Source: Nageia nagi (lineage: Eukaryota > Pinophyta). Taken from it: a stretch of 64,000 nucleotides of DNA. Each line of letters opens with the position of its first letter. Position 1 is the first letter of the stretch. The notes under the pieces were generated by a model. It saw only the letters and a program-made list of their open reading frames with translations. It was not told where the DNA came from and searched no databases. The stretch covers positions 71,114,001 to 71,178,000 of the forward strand of contig JBITNC010000001.1 of NCBI GenBank assembly GCA_050084985.1, in the 5' to 3' direction. A program made the translations under genes and the position numbers. Of the stretch, positions 1 to 11,977 are shown piece by piece.

Positions 1-3000
1 ATCTTAAACCTTAAACCCTAAACCATAATACTTAAACCTTAAATGTTACATCCTAAACCCTAAACCCTGCATCCTAAACCCTAAACCCTTCATCATAAAT
101 CCTAAACCCTTCATAATAAACCCTAAACCCTACATCATAAATTTTAAACCCTACATCCTAAACCTTAAACCCTAAATCCTAAATCCTAAATTATAAATCT
201 TAAACCCTAACCCTTAAACCCTAAACCATAGAATCCTAAACCTTAAACCCTACATCCTAAGCCCTAAATCCTACATTCTAAACCCTAAACCTAAAATCAT
301 AAAACCCTAATATCTAAACCCTAAATCCTACATCCTAAACCTTAAACACTTCATCATAAACCCTAACCCCTACATCTTAAACCTAAAACCTTAAATTGTA
401 AACCTTAATACCTAAACCCTAAACCCTACATCCTAAACCTTAAACTCATCATCATAAATCCTAAACCCTACACCCTACACCCTAAACCTTAAACCTTAAA
501 CATAAAACCCTAATACCTTAACCCTACATACTAAATGCTAAACCCTAAACCTTACATCCTAAACACTAAACCCTACATCATAAACCCTAAACCATTCATC
601 ATAAACTTTAAACCCTTGATCATAAACCCTAAACCATAACACCATACATTTTAAATATTAATTACTAAACCCTAATATATAAACCCTACATTCTAAACCC
701 TAAACCCTTCATCATAACCCTAAATCCTAAACCTTATAATTTAAACCCTAAACCCTACATCCTACACCTTAAATTGTAAATCCTAAATTCTAAACCCTAA
801 ATCCTAAACCCTACATGCTAAACCTTAAAAATTAAATTATAAAACCCTAATACTTAAACCCTATAACCTAAATGCTACATCCTAAACATTAAACCCTACA
901 TCTTGAACCCTAAACCCTTCATCTTAAACTTTAAACCTTTATCATAAAGCCTAAACCATAACCCTACATTGTAAACCTTCAATCCTAAATCTTTATACCT
1001 AAACCTAAACCTTCATCATAAACTCTAAACCATATAACTTAAACCCTAAACCCTATATCTTAAACCATGCATCATAAACCCTAAACCCTACATCCTAAAC
1101 ATTAAATCGTAAATCCTAAATTATAAACCTTAAATATTGAACCTTAAATCATACATGCTAAACCTTAAAACACTAAACTCTAAACCCTAATACCTATACC
1201 CTACATCCTAAACCTTAAACCCTAAACCATACATCTTAAAACCTAAAACCTAAAACCCTAATACCTAAAACCCAAACCCTACATCTAAATCCTAAACTCT
1301 ACATCCTAAACCTTAAACCCTTCATCATAAACCTTAAACCCTAAACCCTTACCCCTACATCTTAAACCTTAACCCTAAACCCTAAAACCCTAATACCTAA
1401 ACTCTAAACCCTACATCCTAAACCTATATTTTAAACCCTAAACCCTTCATCATAAACCTTAAACCATACATCTTAAACCCTATATCATAAACATTACATA
1501 AACCCTAAATCGTATATCTCAAAACTTAAACCCTAAATACTAGACCCTAAACCCTACACCTTAATTATTAAACCTAAAAATATAAAATCCTAATACCTTA
1601 AACCTTAAATCCTAATACCTAAATGCTAAACCCTACATCCTAAACCTTAAACCTTAAATCCTTCATCACAAACCCTAAATCCTATACACTAAACCTTAAA
1701 CTATAAAACCCTAATACCTAAATCCTAAATTAACCTACATCCTAAACCCTAAAACCTTCATCATAAACCTTAAACCCTTTATAATAAACCCTAAACTCTA
1801 ACCCCTACTTCTTAAACTCTAATCCTTAATCCCTAAACCCTAAACCCTATATCCCAAACCCTAAACTATAAATCTTAAACCCTAAAGCCTTTGTCATAAA
1901 ACCTAAACCCTACCACCTAAATCCTAAACCTTTTATCATAAAACTTAAACCCTACATCTTAAACCCTAAACCTAGAACCCTTAATCATAAACCTTAAACC
2001 ATTCATCATAAACCCTAAACTCTAACCCCTACATCTTACACCTTAAACCTAAAATCCTAAACCCTAATACCTGAACCCTACATCCTAAACCCTTCATCAT
2101 AAACCCTAAACCCTTCATCATAATCCCTAAACTCTACACCATAAACCTTAAACACTAAACCATATAACTTAAACCCTAAACCCTACATCCTAAACCATGC
2201 ATCATAAACCTAAACCCTACATGCTAAACTTGAAACACTAAACCATAAAAACCTAATAAATAAACCCTACATATTGAACCTTAAATGCTAAAACCTACAT
2301 CCTAAACTCTAAACCCTACATATTAAACCTTAAACCCTCAACCTTAATACATAAACCCTACATCCTAAACTATAAACTCTACATCCTAAACCCTAAACCC
2401 TTCATCATAAACCTAAAAATTTCATCATAAATCCTAAACCCTAACCCTTACATCTTAAAATTTAAACTCTAAACCCTAAACCTTGCATATTAAATCCTAA
2501 ACCCTACATCTTAATCCTTAAATAGTAAACCCTAATACTTAAACCCTAAATGCTACATCATAAACCCTAAACCCTACATCCTAAACCCAAAACTCTACAT
2601 CCTAAACCCTAAACTCTACATCCTAAACCCTAAACCCTAAACCCTTCATCATAAATCTTAAACCCTTCATTATAAACCCTAACCCATACATTTTATACCT
2701 TAAACCCTAAACACTAAATAATAAATTTTAATATCTAAACCCTAAACCCTATATCCTAAACTTAAACCTTTCATCATAAACCCTAAAGCCTACATCCTAA
2801 TCCCTATACCATATAACTTAAAACCTTAACTCTACATCCTAAACCCTACATAATAAACCCTAAATCATACATCCTAAACCTTAAACCATAAATCCTAAAT
2901 CATAAACCTTAAATCTTAAACCTTAAAGCCTGCAACCTAAACCTTAAACCATAAACTATAAAACCCTACTACAAAAACCCTAAATCTTACATGCTAAACC

Positions 3001-3819
3001 CTAAACCCTTCATTATAAACCTTAAACCCTTCATCAAAACCTAAACCCTAACCCATACTTCTTAAAACTTAAAACCTAAACCCTAATACCTAAAACTTAA
3101 ACCCTACATCCTAAACCCTAAACCCTTCATCATAAACCTTAAACCCTTCATCATAAACCCTAAATCTTACATCCTAAACCTTAAAACCTAAACCATATAA
3201 CTTAAAACCTAAACCCTAAACCCTACATCATAAACCCTAAACCCTACATCCTAAACCTTAAACCCTAAATAGTAAATCCTAAACCCTATGCCCTAAACCA
3301 TAAAACCTTAATACCTAAGCACTAAATCCTAAGCCCTAAATCCTTCATCATAAACCTTAAACCCTTCATCATAGATCATAAATCCTACATCCTAAACCCT
3401 AAAACCTTCATCATAAACCCTAAACCTTAAACCCTACACCCTAAACATTAAACCCTAAACCATAAAACCCTAATACCTAAAACCTAAACCCTACATCCTA
3501 AACCCTAATCCCTACATCCTAAATTTCTTAACTATACTACATACTAAACCCTAAACCCTTCATCATAAACCTTAAACCCTTCATCATAAACTATAAACCC
3601 TAAATTCTAAACCCTAAATCCTAAACCATAAAATATAACTACTAATCCCAAAATCCTAAACCCTAAACCTTAGATCCTAAACCCCTAAACATAAACCTAA
3701 AATCCTACATCTTAAAACTTAAACCCTACATCATACATCCTAAACCTTAAAATAGAAACCCTACATCCTAAACCTTAAAACCTATACCATACATCTTAAA
3801 CCTTAAACCCTAAACCTTT
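1..3819. repeat. Degenerate telomere-like CCCTAAA repeat array
   Basis: The whole stretch is built from 6-8-bp variants of the plant telomere unit CCCTAAA, such as CCTTAAA, CCCTACAT, CATCATAAA and AATCCTAAA. Perfect tandem units rarely exceed three in a row (for example near 2620-2645). Longer phrases recur, such as CCTACATCCTAAACC and CCCTTCATCATAAACC, which suggests secondary amplification of mutated blocks. The plus strand is C-rich, as expected at a left chromosome end, so this could be subtelomeric. An interstitial relic is equally possible. No open frame lies inside it. Confidence 0.93.
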
Positions 3820-4375
3820 AGAGTCAAACTTTTAACTTAGATTCTATTATTTATAATTGTATATGTCAATGTTGAAGCAAGTTAGTGACATTATTATCGA
3901 CATCATCATTATCTTGGTGATTAATATGTTGAGGGATAAAAGGGCTAATGATGTCTCATCTGATGATGATCCTATACCACCATTAATCCATGAGATGAGG
4001 ATAAATATTTCATTAGATAATGAAGACCAAATAGCACCAAACATTCATCCTAGAAGAATAAACATGTATTTAGATGAAAATGAGGTATATATTATGAATG
4101 TATACACAAATTTTATTAGATAAGCAAAAATTTAAAATCAATTAAATTTTTACTTTTATGAAATTATATGCTTTTATTAATTAGTTAATATTATGGATAA
4201 TGTTACAAGATCATAGTCAATATTCATCTTCATCTTCAGAAAATGATGATGATCATGAGGTAATTAATTGGCATGCATGATTGTTTAATTTAATTTTTAA
4301 TTTTTTCATAAAGGATTTTCTTTTTTGTATTGATGTTTATATTAGGCCTGATGAAAATTCTTATTAAATTCAATT
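3820..4375 (+). other. Leader of the SET/CACTA unit, with an unassigned 88-codon frame
   Basis: Ordinary AT-rich sequence begins right after the telomere-like block. A frame at 3857-4123 encodes a hydrophobic start followed by an acidic, Asp/Glu/Pro-rich part that I do not recognise. A possible GT-AG intron runs from about 4259 (GAG/GTAATT) to 4345 (TTAG/GCC), just after a Ser/Glu/Asp-rich exon piece. It could be the 5' end of the SET-like gene downstream, but the frames do not join cleanly. No CACTA terminal inverted repeat could be identified here. Confidence 0.3.
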
Positions 4376-5083
4376 AAGGCTTTAATTAGAAGATATAAAG
4401 TAACCATAGAGTTGTACCCAACAGGATGTGCATTTTCAAGAGATAAACCAATGGATAAAAATGCAATAGAAGGATTTAGTAACCCTATCACTCTTTATTA
4501 TAGAGCACTTATTATATGTGGTTGTTCAAGATGTAAGGGTTGGTAAAAACATCAAAGAGGATATGTAGAAATACATTATTATGAAATTGATGGTCTACCT
4601 AATATAGAGAGAGTAATACATCCTACAGTTAAGAAATATCCCATTGGTCTAGTTGAACCTACTAGATGTATTGAACATCTAAAAGAGAATGTTAGGGTTA
4701 GAATTCTAGAATATGTAGATTCATTAGATGAAGATATAGCAAAATAATGTACAAGAGCAATAAAATTAAGGATGACTTCATTGATTGCAACTACAAAATG
4801 TTGAGCCAATTGAGCTACTAGATGAGAGTGTTAGTGATTTGCATTTAAAACCTAATGTTTTACATTTATACAAGTCTACCTATGATAGTAAGGCACATGG
4901 TGCATGGCCAATCAAAAAACATTTTACAAAAGCTTATGAACAATTCACATATGATTAAACCTTCTAATATACCTAATGTAGGAATGGGTTTGTTTATATT
5001 ATCGAATGTATGAGTTCATCCATTCACTGAAAAAGAACCAATGATGCCATTTTATGGGCCAATTTACAATATTATAGACTAGA
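4376..5083 (+). pseudogene. SET-domain-like protein, N-terminal part (interrupted by gypsy insertion)
   Basis: Conceptual translation shows several frames joined by frameshifts. Near 4376-4740 a basic and then Cys-containing stretch (ICGCSRCKGW) is not assigned. At 4951-5083 the frame reads IKPSNIPNVGMGLF and then MPFYGPIYN. These fit the opening of a SET domain: the G-x-G turn that binds S-adenosylmethionine, followed about 25 residues later by Y-x-G or YG. The frame stops at a TSD-overlapping TAG and is cut at 5083 by a Ty3/gypsy element. The rest resumes at 11978. SET proteins methylate lysines. Activity here is ruled out by stops and the insertion. The assignment rests on motif order and spacing, without a database search. 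Confidence 0.55.
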
Positions 5084-6215
5084 TGATCCATAAACTAAAA
5101 GATTAAAATTTCTATTTAACCTTTTCTTAGAATCAATTCACACTTAAAATAATTAAGTACTTGTAAAGGAAAATTAGGAAACAAATTGTAAACATAGAGA
5201 AGAGAAAAGCATTCACCATAGAAAGAGACAAGCAAAATTATCCTAGTTCACCTAGTGTGGGCTACATCCAACTCAAAAGCTCTCTACTATCAATGGGTTG
5301 AATCAATTTTCAAGGCCTCCATGGTCCTTCAAAACCTCCTCTCACATTCATAACACACTCATAGCTCTAAAAATCACAAGAACTGAAAATATTTTCCTGA
5401 AATCCTCCTTTTTTTCAAGTCCAATTTGCTCCCCTTTTACACAATTTTTGGAGCTAAAATTGGAGAGTATTATAACTATGAAATTTTATAAAAAACCTAA
5501 TTTAGATACCCATTAACCTCCTTGATCTTCCTATCAAATTTGGGCTCAAATGGTTATAAAAATATCCCAAAAATGAGCTCTAAAATCAAAATAATACGCT
5601 CTCTAGACTATTTTAGGTTGACAGAATTACTCAACCTAATAATAATACCTTAGGTGAATAAAAAATCACCAAAAACATTTGAAAACACCAACAAATACAT
5701 TAGAAAACTTATTATTAGGTGGGTGCACTATGGTGGTGACATGTGGTAGGCAGTCAAGCAATGGCATGGTGATTTGGTTGGCATGGGTAGACAGTCTCGT
5801 GGTCTGGTTGGTAGTCTCGTTCATGTGGGTGGTCAAATGTGGTCTACACATGGGTGGTATGGGCTTGGTTGGCATCCATACAATTTGTCTAGCAGCTTGG
5901 CTTAATTATCGGGTAGATGGGGCATGGGCAGCTCTACACGTGGTACTTGACCTCCATGTAGGTAGTCAACCTTCCACACATGCCTCCTCCAACATTGTTT
6001 GATGGTTCCCCTCTCCAATGGCCACCAATACATTTGAAGGTTTTTTTAATCTTTTTTTTTTCAAAATACACAAACTGAAATAATACCATATCTTCCACAT
6101 ACAAACTTAGATTCATGATCCAAAAGAAGTGTTGGAAAGCTGAAGACAAGATAATCATAATGAACACATTGAAATGGAGATTATTTAATGTTTAAGGGAT
6201 CCAAAATTTGGATCA
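5084..6215 (-). repeat. 3' LTR of the minus-strand gypsy element
   Basis: Direct repeat of 10836-11972 with the same ends. The half nearest the internal region (about 5710-6030) is clearly richer in G and C than the AT-rich surroundings. It contains repeated GGTNGGCATG-like words and gives chance open frames on both strands. The purine tract abuts its inner edge. Confidence 0.95.
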
Positions 6216-6230
6216 TTCCTCCCCATTGAG
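6216..6230 (-). other. Polypurine tract of gypsy element
   Basis: On the minus strand the sequence reads CAATGGGGAGGAA immediately before the TGATCC that opens the 3' LTR. This is the expected plus-strand DNA primer in reverse transcription. Confidence 0.85.
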
Positions 6231-6299
6231 AGAGAGCTTTTGTCCCTAAAAGCATTTAGGATGATGAAATGAGGTGAGGCTAGAGCTCCCTCACCCAAT

Positions 6300-7740
6300 C
6301 AATTGCATACCACTTGGCCTTATGTGGATGTTGGCCCTTCACTCCAATACGCCACACCTCATGTATGCCACTATGAGATGATCATTGCTTCTTTTCCAAT
6401 ACTGCATCCTCAACCAACACATTCATGTGCTCAGGCACTAAATCCTCAACTGATGATAACATAACATCTATATCTTCTACAACTAAGGCTAGTTCATACA
6501 ACTTCAAGTTCTCAACATTAATAATAGAATACATTTCCATATAGGGTGGTAAGTCTAACCTAAATGCATTGTCTCCAACTTGACCAATAATGGTAAATGG
6601 ACCATACCTTATTGGTTTCAACTTCTTTCCCTTACCATGCTATCTCTCCTTATTGAGATGAAGCCATACTTGATCCCTAACCTGAAATTTATGATCCACT
6701 TGATGATGATCATGCCTCTCCTTATACGTGGCTTGACTCTTCTCCAACTATTCTTTTACCTTCTAATGAATCAATCTGATCCTCTCAATAAAATTCTTTG
6801 CCTACTCCTCATTATGAAGAACTGTATCTCCATCACTTGTTGGAGCAAAAGCCATATCGAAAGGTGATTTTGGCAAATAACCAAAACAAGTCTCAAAAGG
6901 TGTTTTATTAGTAGAAGAATGTAAAGCTTGATTATATGCATGCTGTATATAATTCAAATGCTCATCCCAAGTCTTAGGATGCTTACCACAATAACCCCGT
7001 TATAGATGTACCACTATCCTATTTACCACCTCTGTTTGACCATCTGTCTATGGATGAAATGTTGTACTCCTCTTTAGCTTAGTGTCCATCCTTTCCCATA
7101 AAGAAGTCCAAAATTTTCCAAGAAACCTGGAATCCCTGTCAGAAATGATAGAAGTAGGAAGACCAAAATGTACCCACACATAAGTAAAGAAAATATTAGC
7201 TACCTCTTAACCTATCATAGTCTTTTTATATGGGATTAGAATACACATCTTATTGAATCTATCCATAACCACATATAAATAATCATGACCTTTTTTAGAC
7301 ATAGGTAAACCTCCAACAAAATCCATAGAAATACTCTCCCATGGTCGTGTAGGAATAGACAATGGCATATAAAGACCAAATTTCCTGTTATTGGGTTTGC
7401 TTACACTGCATAACATACAACCTCTAATATATCTAGATACATTTTCTTGCATTTTAGGATAGTAACAATACCTTTGTAGATTAGCAAGAGTTTTCCCAAC
7501 ACCAAAGTGCCATAAAATATGAGAAGTATGAGATTCCCTAATCAAATCATTCCTCTCACCATTAGGAATACAAAGTTTGCCCAAATGAAAAAGTAATCCA
7601 TCATGCAAATGAAAGTCATAATTTCCAACCTCATTACCAAAACTCAATCTATGATAGACATTTTGGAAATCAGGATCAACCACATATTGTTCTTTATACC
7701 CGTCATGCATTAAAGAACTATTTTGTAGAATCACAACACT
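6300..7740 (-). pseudogene. Gypsy integrase and C-terminal GPY/F-like module
   Basis: This is the 3' part of pol. It starts with a zinc-binding segment (HTSHILWHFGVGKT followed by CMLC, an HHCC pattern). Next is the catalytic core with WESISMDFVGGLP (first Asp), then SIISDRDSRF (second Asp) and a TDGQTEVVNR stretch near the third acidic residue. The C-terminal module reads KPIRYGPFTI, then a degraded tail (KAKWYAIDWVREL) up to the purine tract. In the family this enzyme inserts the cDNA into the host chromosome. Stops at several points (for example within FHP*TDGQ) and frame changes make it inactive. A full chromodomain could not be demonstrated. Confidence 0.88.
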
Positions 7741-7744
7741 AGCA

Positions 7745-8241
7745 ACTATTAGAGGCCTAGAAAACATATCAACAATTTTATTTTGAGTACCCTTCTTGTA
7801 CTTAATCACCAAATGAAATTGTTGCAAAAATCCCATCCAATGAAAGTGCCTAGATTGTTGCAACTTAGATTGTGATTGAAGATATTGCAAGGGTTGATGG
7901 TCTGTATGAATTATTGTCTCTTTACCTACCAAATAGTGCTTCCATTTCTTAAGACTTTGAACTAATACATACAACTCTTTATCATATGTGGGATAGTTTC
8001 TTATTGCATTGGTAAACATTTTCGAGTGATAGAAAACCAGATGTTTTTCCTACAATAAAATTGCACCCATAGCATATTCACTTGCATCAGTTTTAATTTC
8101 AAAAGTTTTTTGTAGATTAGGCAAAGCAAGTACTGGAGCATTACTGATTTTCTTTTTAAGCAATTCAAAAGCATGTTGTTCTTTTCCTCCCCATTGAAAT
8201 CCATGACTCTTTCCTATAATTGCATGAAGTGGAGAAGCCAT
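7745..8241 (-). pseudogene. Gypsy RNase H domain
   Basis: FEIKTDASEYAMGAIL gives the first catalytic Asp of plant gypsy RNase H, and the later TDHQPLQYL gives another acidic position. The segment ends with KYKKGTQNKIVDMFSRP, the typical hinge before integrase. A stop and a frame change near 8015-8050 split it. RNase H removes template RNA during cDNA synthesis. It lies between reverse transcriptase and integrase, as expected for Ty3/gypsy. Confidence 0.9.
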
Positions 8242-8367
8242 GTAAGAAAAGTTAGCAATAAACTTGCGTAAATACTATACTACCACAAGAAAACTCCTAG
8301 TCCATGTCATATTAGTGGGAGTAGGCCATTTCAACATAGTCTCAATTTTTGTAGGATCTATCTTCAA

Positions 8368-8958
8368 TTAACCTTCACCTACAATGTGGCCAAGATAGGT
8401 TAAACATTTCCTAACAAACTCACACTTAGACATCTTCAAATAGAGTTTTAATTCCCTTAAAAATTCAAACACTTTATGAATATGTACCACATGATCTTTC
8501 CAATTATCACTGTAAATGAAAATATCATCAAGATACACAATAACAAAATCATCAATGAAAGGCCTTAAAAACTCATTCATTACATGCATGAAAGTAGCAG
8601 GAGCATTGCATAATCCAAATGGTAAAACCAACCATTCAAACAATCCTTGCCTAGTTTTAAAAGCAATTTTCCACACATCCTCTTCTTTAACTCGTACTTG
8701 ATGATAACCACTTCTTAGATCTAATTTTGTGAAAAGCCTAGCTTTTTGTAATTGATCCATTAAATCATCAATACATGGCAAAGGATATCGATTTTTAACC
8801 GTGATCTTATTTAGTGCCCTGTAATCAACACACATACGCCAAGTTCCATCTTTCTTTGGAATTATAACAATAGGAGATCCACATGGTGATGTGCTAGGTC
8901 TAATGACTCCTTGATCTAATAATTCCTTGACTTGTTTCTTAATTTCTTTAGTTTTCAA
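8368..8958 (-). pseudogene. Gypsy reverse transcriptase domain
   Basis: A 196-codon uninterrupted frame carries the reverse transcriptase motifs in order. These are IIPKKDGTWRMCVDYRALNK near residue 32-52, then FTKLDLRSGYHQVRV with a catalytic Asp near residue 97, PFGLCNAPATF near 130, VIVYLDDIFIYS with the YLDD active site near 160, and TYLGHIV at the end. All three catalytic aspartates are present, so this is the best preserved domain of the element. It stops before the thumb/RNase H junction, where frameshifts begin. The shadow frame on the other strand is not a gene. Confidence 0.96.
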
Positions 8959-9099
8959 AATAGAATTTCTATATAATCCAATATTAGGAAGTGCAACATC
9001 AGGATGTAATTGAATCTCATGTTGTATATCTCTTTTTAGTGGAAGTTCTTTAGGTAATTGAAATAAATCTTCAAATTTGGAAATTACCTCTTTTACTTC

Positions 9100-9681
9100 T
9101 TATTTGTATTGTGGTTCACAATCCTCAAGTGCCTTTATGATTTCCACTTCATCTTGAGATTTCACCATTGCAAGTATAAACATTTGTCCTATATTGATTA
9201 GTCTCTTTACTTGTCCTACAGTATTCAAAGAAATATCCTTTTTCTTATTTTGATGAGCACTAACCATGTATTCAATTCCATCTTTAATGAGTCTATATTT
9301 GTTTTCCTTTTTATAAAATAAAGCATCTCTTTCCCATAGATAAGGACTACCAAGCACAATCCCACAAATATCCAAAGGAACAACATCAAGTAAAACTTCA
9401 TCAATGTAATCCATGTTAATCCCAAATTGCAACTTGCATTGTTGTGTTACCTTTAACTTTGAATTTTTATTAACCCATCCCAATGGATATGGGTTTGGAT
9501 GAGTTTGAGTAGTGAGTGTAAGTGATTTGACATACTTTTCTACAATTAAGTTAGCTTGAGATCTAGAATCAAACAATGTATCAATCTTAGTCTTCTTAGC
9601 TTGCACCTTGATGTGAAAAAGTTCAATTTTCTTCTTTTCCTTATCTTCATTAGGTGTATTATGAAAAACCATACATGCCAT
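9100..9681 (-). pseudogene. Gypsy aspartic protease domain
   Basis: A 193-codon frame contains KIDTLFDSRSQANLI, the retroviral-type protease site in which the usual Asp-Ser-Gly is Asp-Ser-Arg. The Gly is lost, so the enzyme would probably not work. Later VPLDICGIVLGSPYL matches the flap/ILG region of plant gypsy proteases. Protease normally cleaves the Gag-Pol polyprotein. It lies between gag and reverse transcriptase. The frame to gag is interrupted near 9740. Confidence 0.88.
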
Positions 9682-9739
9682 TTTATCATCTACATCTGAA
9701 CCATCTTCAATTTCCTTAGTAACAGTATTTGTTTATTTC

Positions 9740-10649
9740 TTTTAACCTTTAGGTTTAGGGCATAATTTAGGATGTAATTTCCAACATTTAGCCTCTAAAT
9801 TACCTTCTTTTTGAAAATGTGTACATACATCTTTAGACTTTTGTGTAGTAGACATTAGTTTTATTTTTTCCCTTTCCTTTGTTTTTTTTAGAATCATTAT
9901 TACTATTGTTATTGGAAGCATTTTTTTTTCCCATCCTTAACAAAATTTCCCCTTTCTTCTAAGTGAGTACCTTGTACACAAACTTTATCCAAATCATTTG
10001 GATCAAACATCAATATTGTATGCCTTAAATAATTATGCAAACCACCAATATACTTAAGAAGAGTATCTTGGGAATCAAGAGGAATACCTAGCATTGCAGC
10101 TCTTCTTTGGAATTGTGTAGTGTACTCTTGCACACTTTGCCCTTTGCCTTGATGGAAAGTTTGCCATTCCATGATTGCCTTTTGTCGATAACCCAAATGA
10201 TAAAATTGATTTCTAAGCAATTGTACAAAATGGATCCAAGAAGCAATACAAGCTTGAATTGATTCATTCTTACTTTGCAAACAACTTTCCCACCAAACAA
10301 GTGCATTACCACTCATTTTAAGAGTTGCTAATTGGATTTTATCCTCATCTCTTACAATTCTTTGGATTCTACAATATACTTCAATTTGTTTAATCCAATG
10401 GTCTAACTTCTCATCATTCACTTCTCCAATAAAAGTAGGCAAATCAAATTTAACTTCCAATTTCAAAGGAGAACTTTGAAAAACACTATGTGTAACATCA
10501 TTGTCAATTTTATTACATTCACTAGTTTCACCTTCATTTTTCTTGTATTATTGTTCTTGAAAATGTTCGAATTGTAGAGACATCTTTTGGAACATTATGG
10601 AGAGTTCAGCAATTTGCTTTTCCACATTAGACCCTCCTTCATTGGCCAT
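9740..10649 (-). pseudogene. Gypsy gag (capsid and nucleocapsid)
   Basis: The chosen start is the ATG at 10649-10647 (MANEGGSNVEKQIAEL), about 190 bases inside the 5' LTR. The long frame 9909-10466 carries a Retrotrans_gag-type capsid: LPTFIGEVNDEKLDHWIKQI, then ALVWWESCL, then FYHLGYRQKAIMEWQTFHQG and QYTTQFQRRA-like helices. A degraded zinc knuckle follows near 9790-9850 (CTHFQKEGN...KCWKLHPKLCP), with the second Cys and the His replaced. A TAA near 10550 breaks the N-terminal part. Gag packages element RNA in cytoplasmic particles. Confidence 0.9.
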
Positions 10650-10820
10650 GGCTCCAAGCTCTCTTTACTTCTTTAGCCAAACTCTAGAACCAATTTTTGG
10701 ATCCTCCTCCAAAAATTCTCCTTCTCCTTTCTTACTTTGTGACCTAGTATACATGCAAGAACACTTTCCAAACACCAACAATAATCTCAAAAATACAGGT
10801 TATCACAATGATTTCAACTA

Positions 10821-10832
10821 CTCTGATACCAA
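10821..10832 (-). other. Primer binding site (initiator Met tRNA type)
   Basis: The minus strand reads TTGGTATCAGAG three bases inside the 5' LTR boundary. It matches the 3' end complement of plant initiator Met tRNA, the commonest primer in plant LTR elements. Confidence 0.9.
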
Positions 10833-10835
10833 ACT

Positions 10836-11972
10836 TGATTCATAAACTAAAAGATTAAAATTTCTATTTAACCTTTTCTTATAATCAATTCACACTTAAA
10901 ACAATTAAGTGCTTGTAAAGGAAAATTAGGAAACAAATTGTAAACAAAGAGAAGAGAAAAGCATTCACCATAGAAAGAGACAAGGAAAATTATCCTAGTT
11001 CACCTAGTGTGGGCTACATCTAGCTCAAAAGTTCTCTACTATCAATGGGTGGAATCACTTTACAAGGCCTCCATGGTCCTTCAAAACCTCCTCTCACATT
11101 CATAACACACTCATAGCTTTGAAAATCACAACAAGAACTAAAAACACTTTGCTGAAATCCTCCTTCTTTTTCATGTCCAATTTGCTCCCCTTTTATACAA
11201 TTTTTGGAGCTAAAACTAGAGAGTATTACAACTAGGAAATTTGATAAAAAAATCTATTTTTATATACCCATTAACCTCCTTGATCTTCCTATCAAATTTG
11301 GGATCAAATGGTTGTAAAAATCTCCCAAAAATGAGCTTTGAAATCAAAATAATACACTCTCTAGACTATTTCAAGCTGACAAAATTACTTAGCCTAATAA
11401 TAAGACCTTAGGCAAATCAAAAATCACTAAAAACCTTTGAAAATGCTAAAAAATACATTATAAAACTTAACATTGGGTGGGTGCATTATGGTGGTGACAC
11501 ATGGTAGGTGATCAAGTGGTGGCATGGCAGTTTGGCTAGCATGGGTGGACAGTCTCACAGTTTGGTTGGCAATCTCATTCATGTGGGTAGTCAAATGTAA
11601 TCTACAAGCAGGAAATCTAGGCTTGGTTGGCATCCACATAGTTTATCTGGTAGCTTGGCTTGGTTGGTAGGTAGATGGGGTGTGGGTGGCTCTATATGTG
11701 GTACTTGACCTCCATGCAGGTAGTCAACCTTCCATGCATGCCTCCTTCGACATGGTCTGGCGGGTCCCCTCTCCAATGGCCACCAATACATTTGATTTTT
11801 TTTTTAATTTTTTTTTTTCAAAATACACAAACTAAAATAATACCATATCTTCCACATACGAACTCGGATTCATGATCCGAAAGAAGCGTCAGAAAGCTGA
11901 AGATAAGATGATCACAATGAACACACTAAAATGGAGATTACTAAATGTTTAAGGGATCCAAATTTTGGATCA
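10836..11972 (-). repeat. 5' LTR of the minus-strand gypsy element
   Basis: Direct repeat of 5084-6215 with matching TG...CA ends. It is followed by the second CTAGA. Transcription would start in it and run leftward. I did not identify a convincing TATA box. Confidence 0.95.
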
Positions 11973-11977
11973 CTAGA

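Larger units (their letters stand above)
5084..11972 (-). mobile_element. Complete Ty3/gypsy LTR retrotransposon, minus strand, TSD CTAGA
   Basis: Two direct LTRs of about 1.13 kb (5084-6215 and 10836-11972) both begin TGAT(C/T)CATAAAC and end TTTGGATCA, giving the usual TG...CA ends. The 5-bp target duplication CTAGA is perfect, at 5079-5083 and 11973-11977. Read on the minus strand the order is 5' LTR, initiator-Met primer site, gag, protease, reverse transcriptase, RNase H, integrase, purine tract, 3' LTR. RT-RNase H-integrase order places it in Ty3/gypsy. LTRs differ by perhaps one base in fifteen where I aligned them, so it is younger than most neighbours. Internal stops and the broken protease motif mean it is no longer autonomous. 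It sits inside a SET-like ORF. Confidence 0.97.

Noticed and set aside
3847-4044. 65-codon minus-strand frame
   Set aside because: It overlaps the 3857-4123 plus frame, has no motif and looks like a shadow.
5679-6002. Open frames on both strands in the gypsy LTR, also at 11427-11875
   Set aside because: They follow the GC-richer part of the LTR, differ between the two copies and match no protein.
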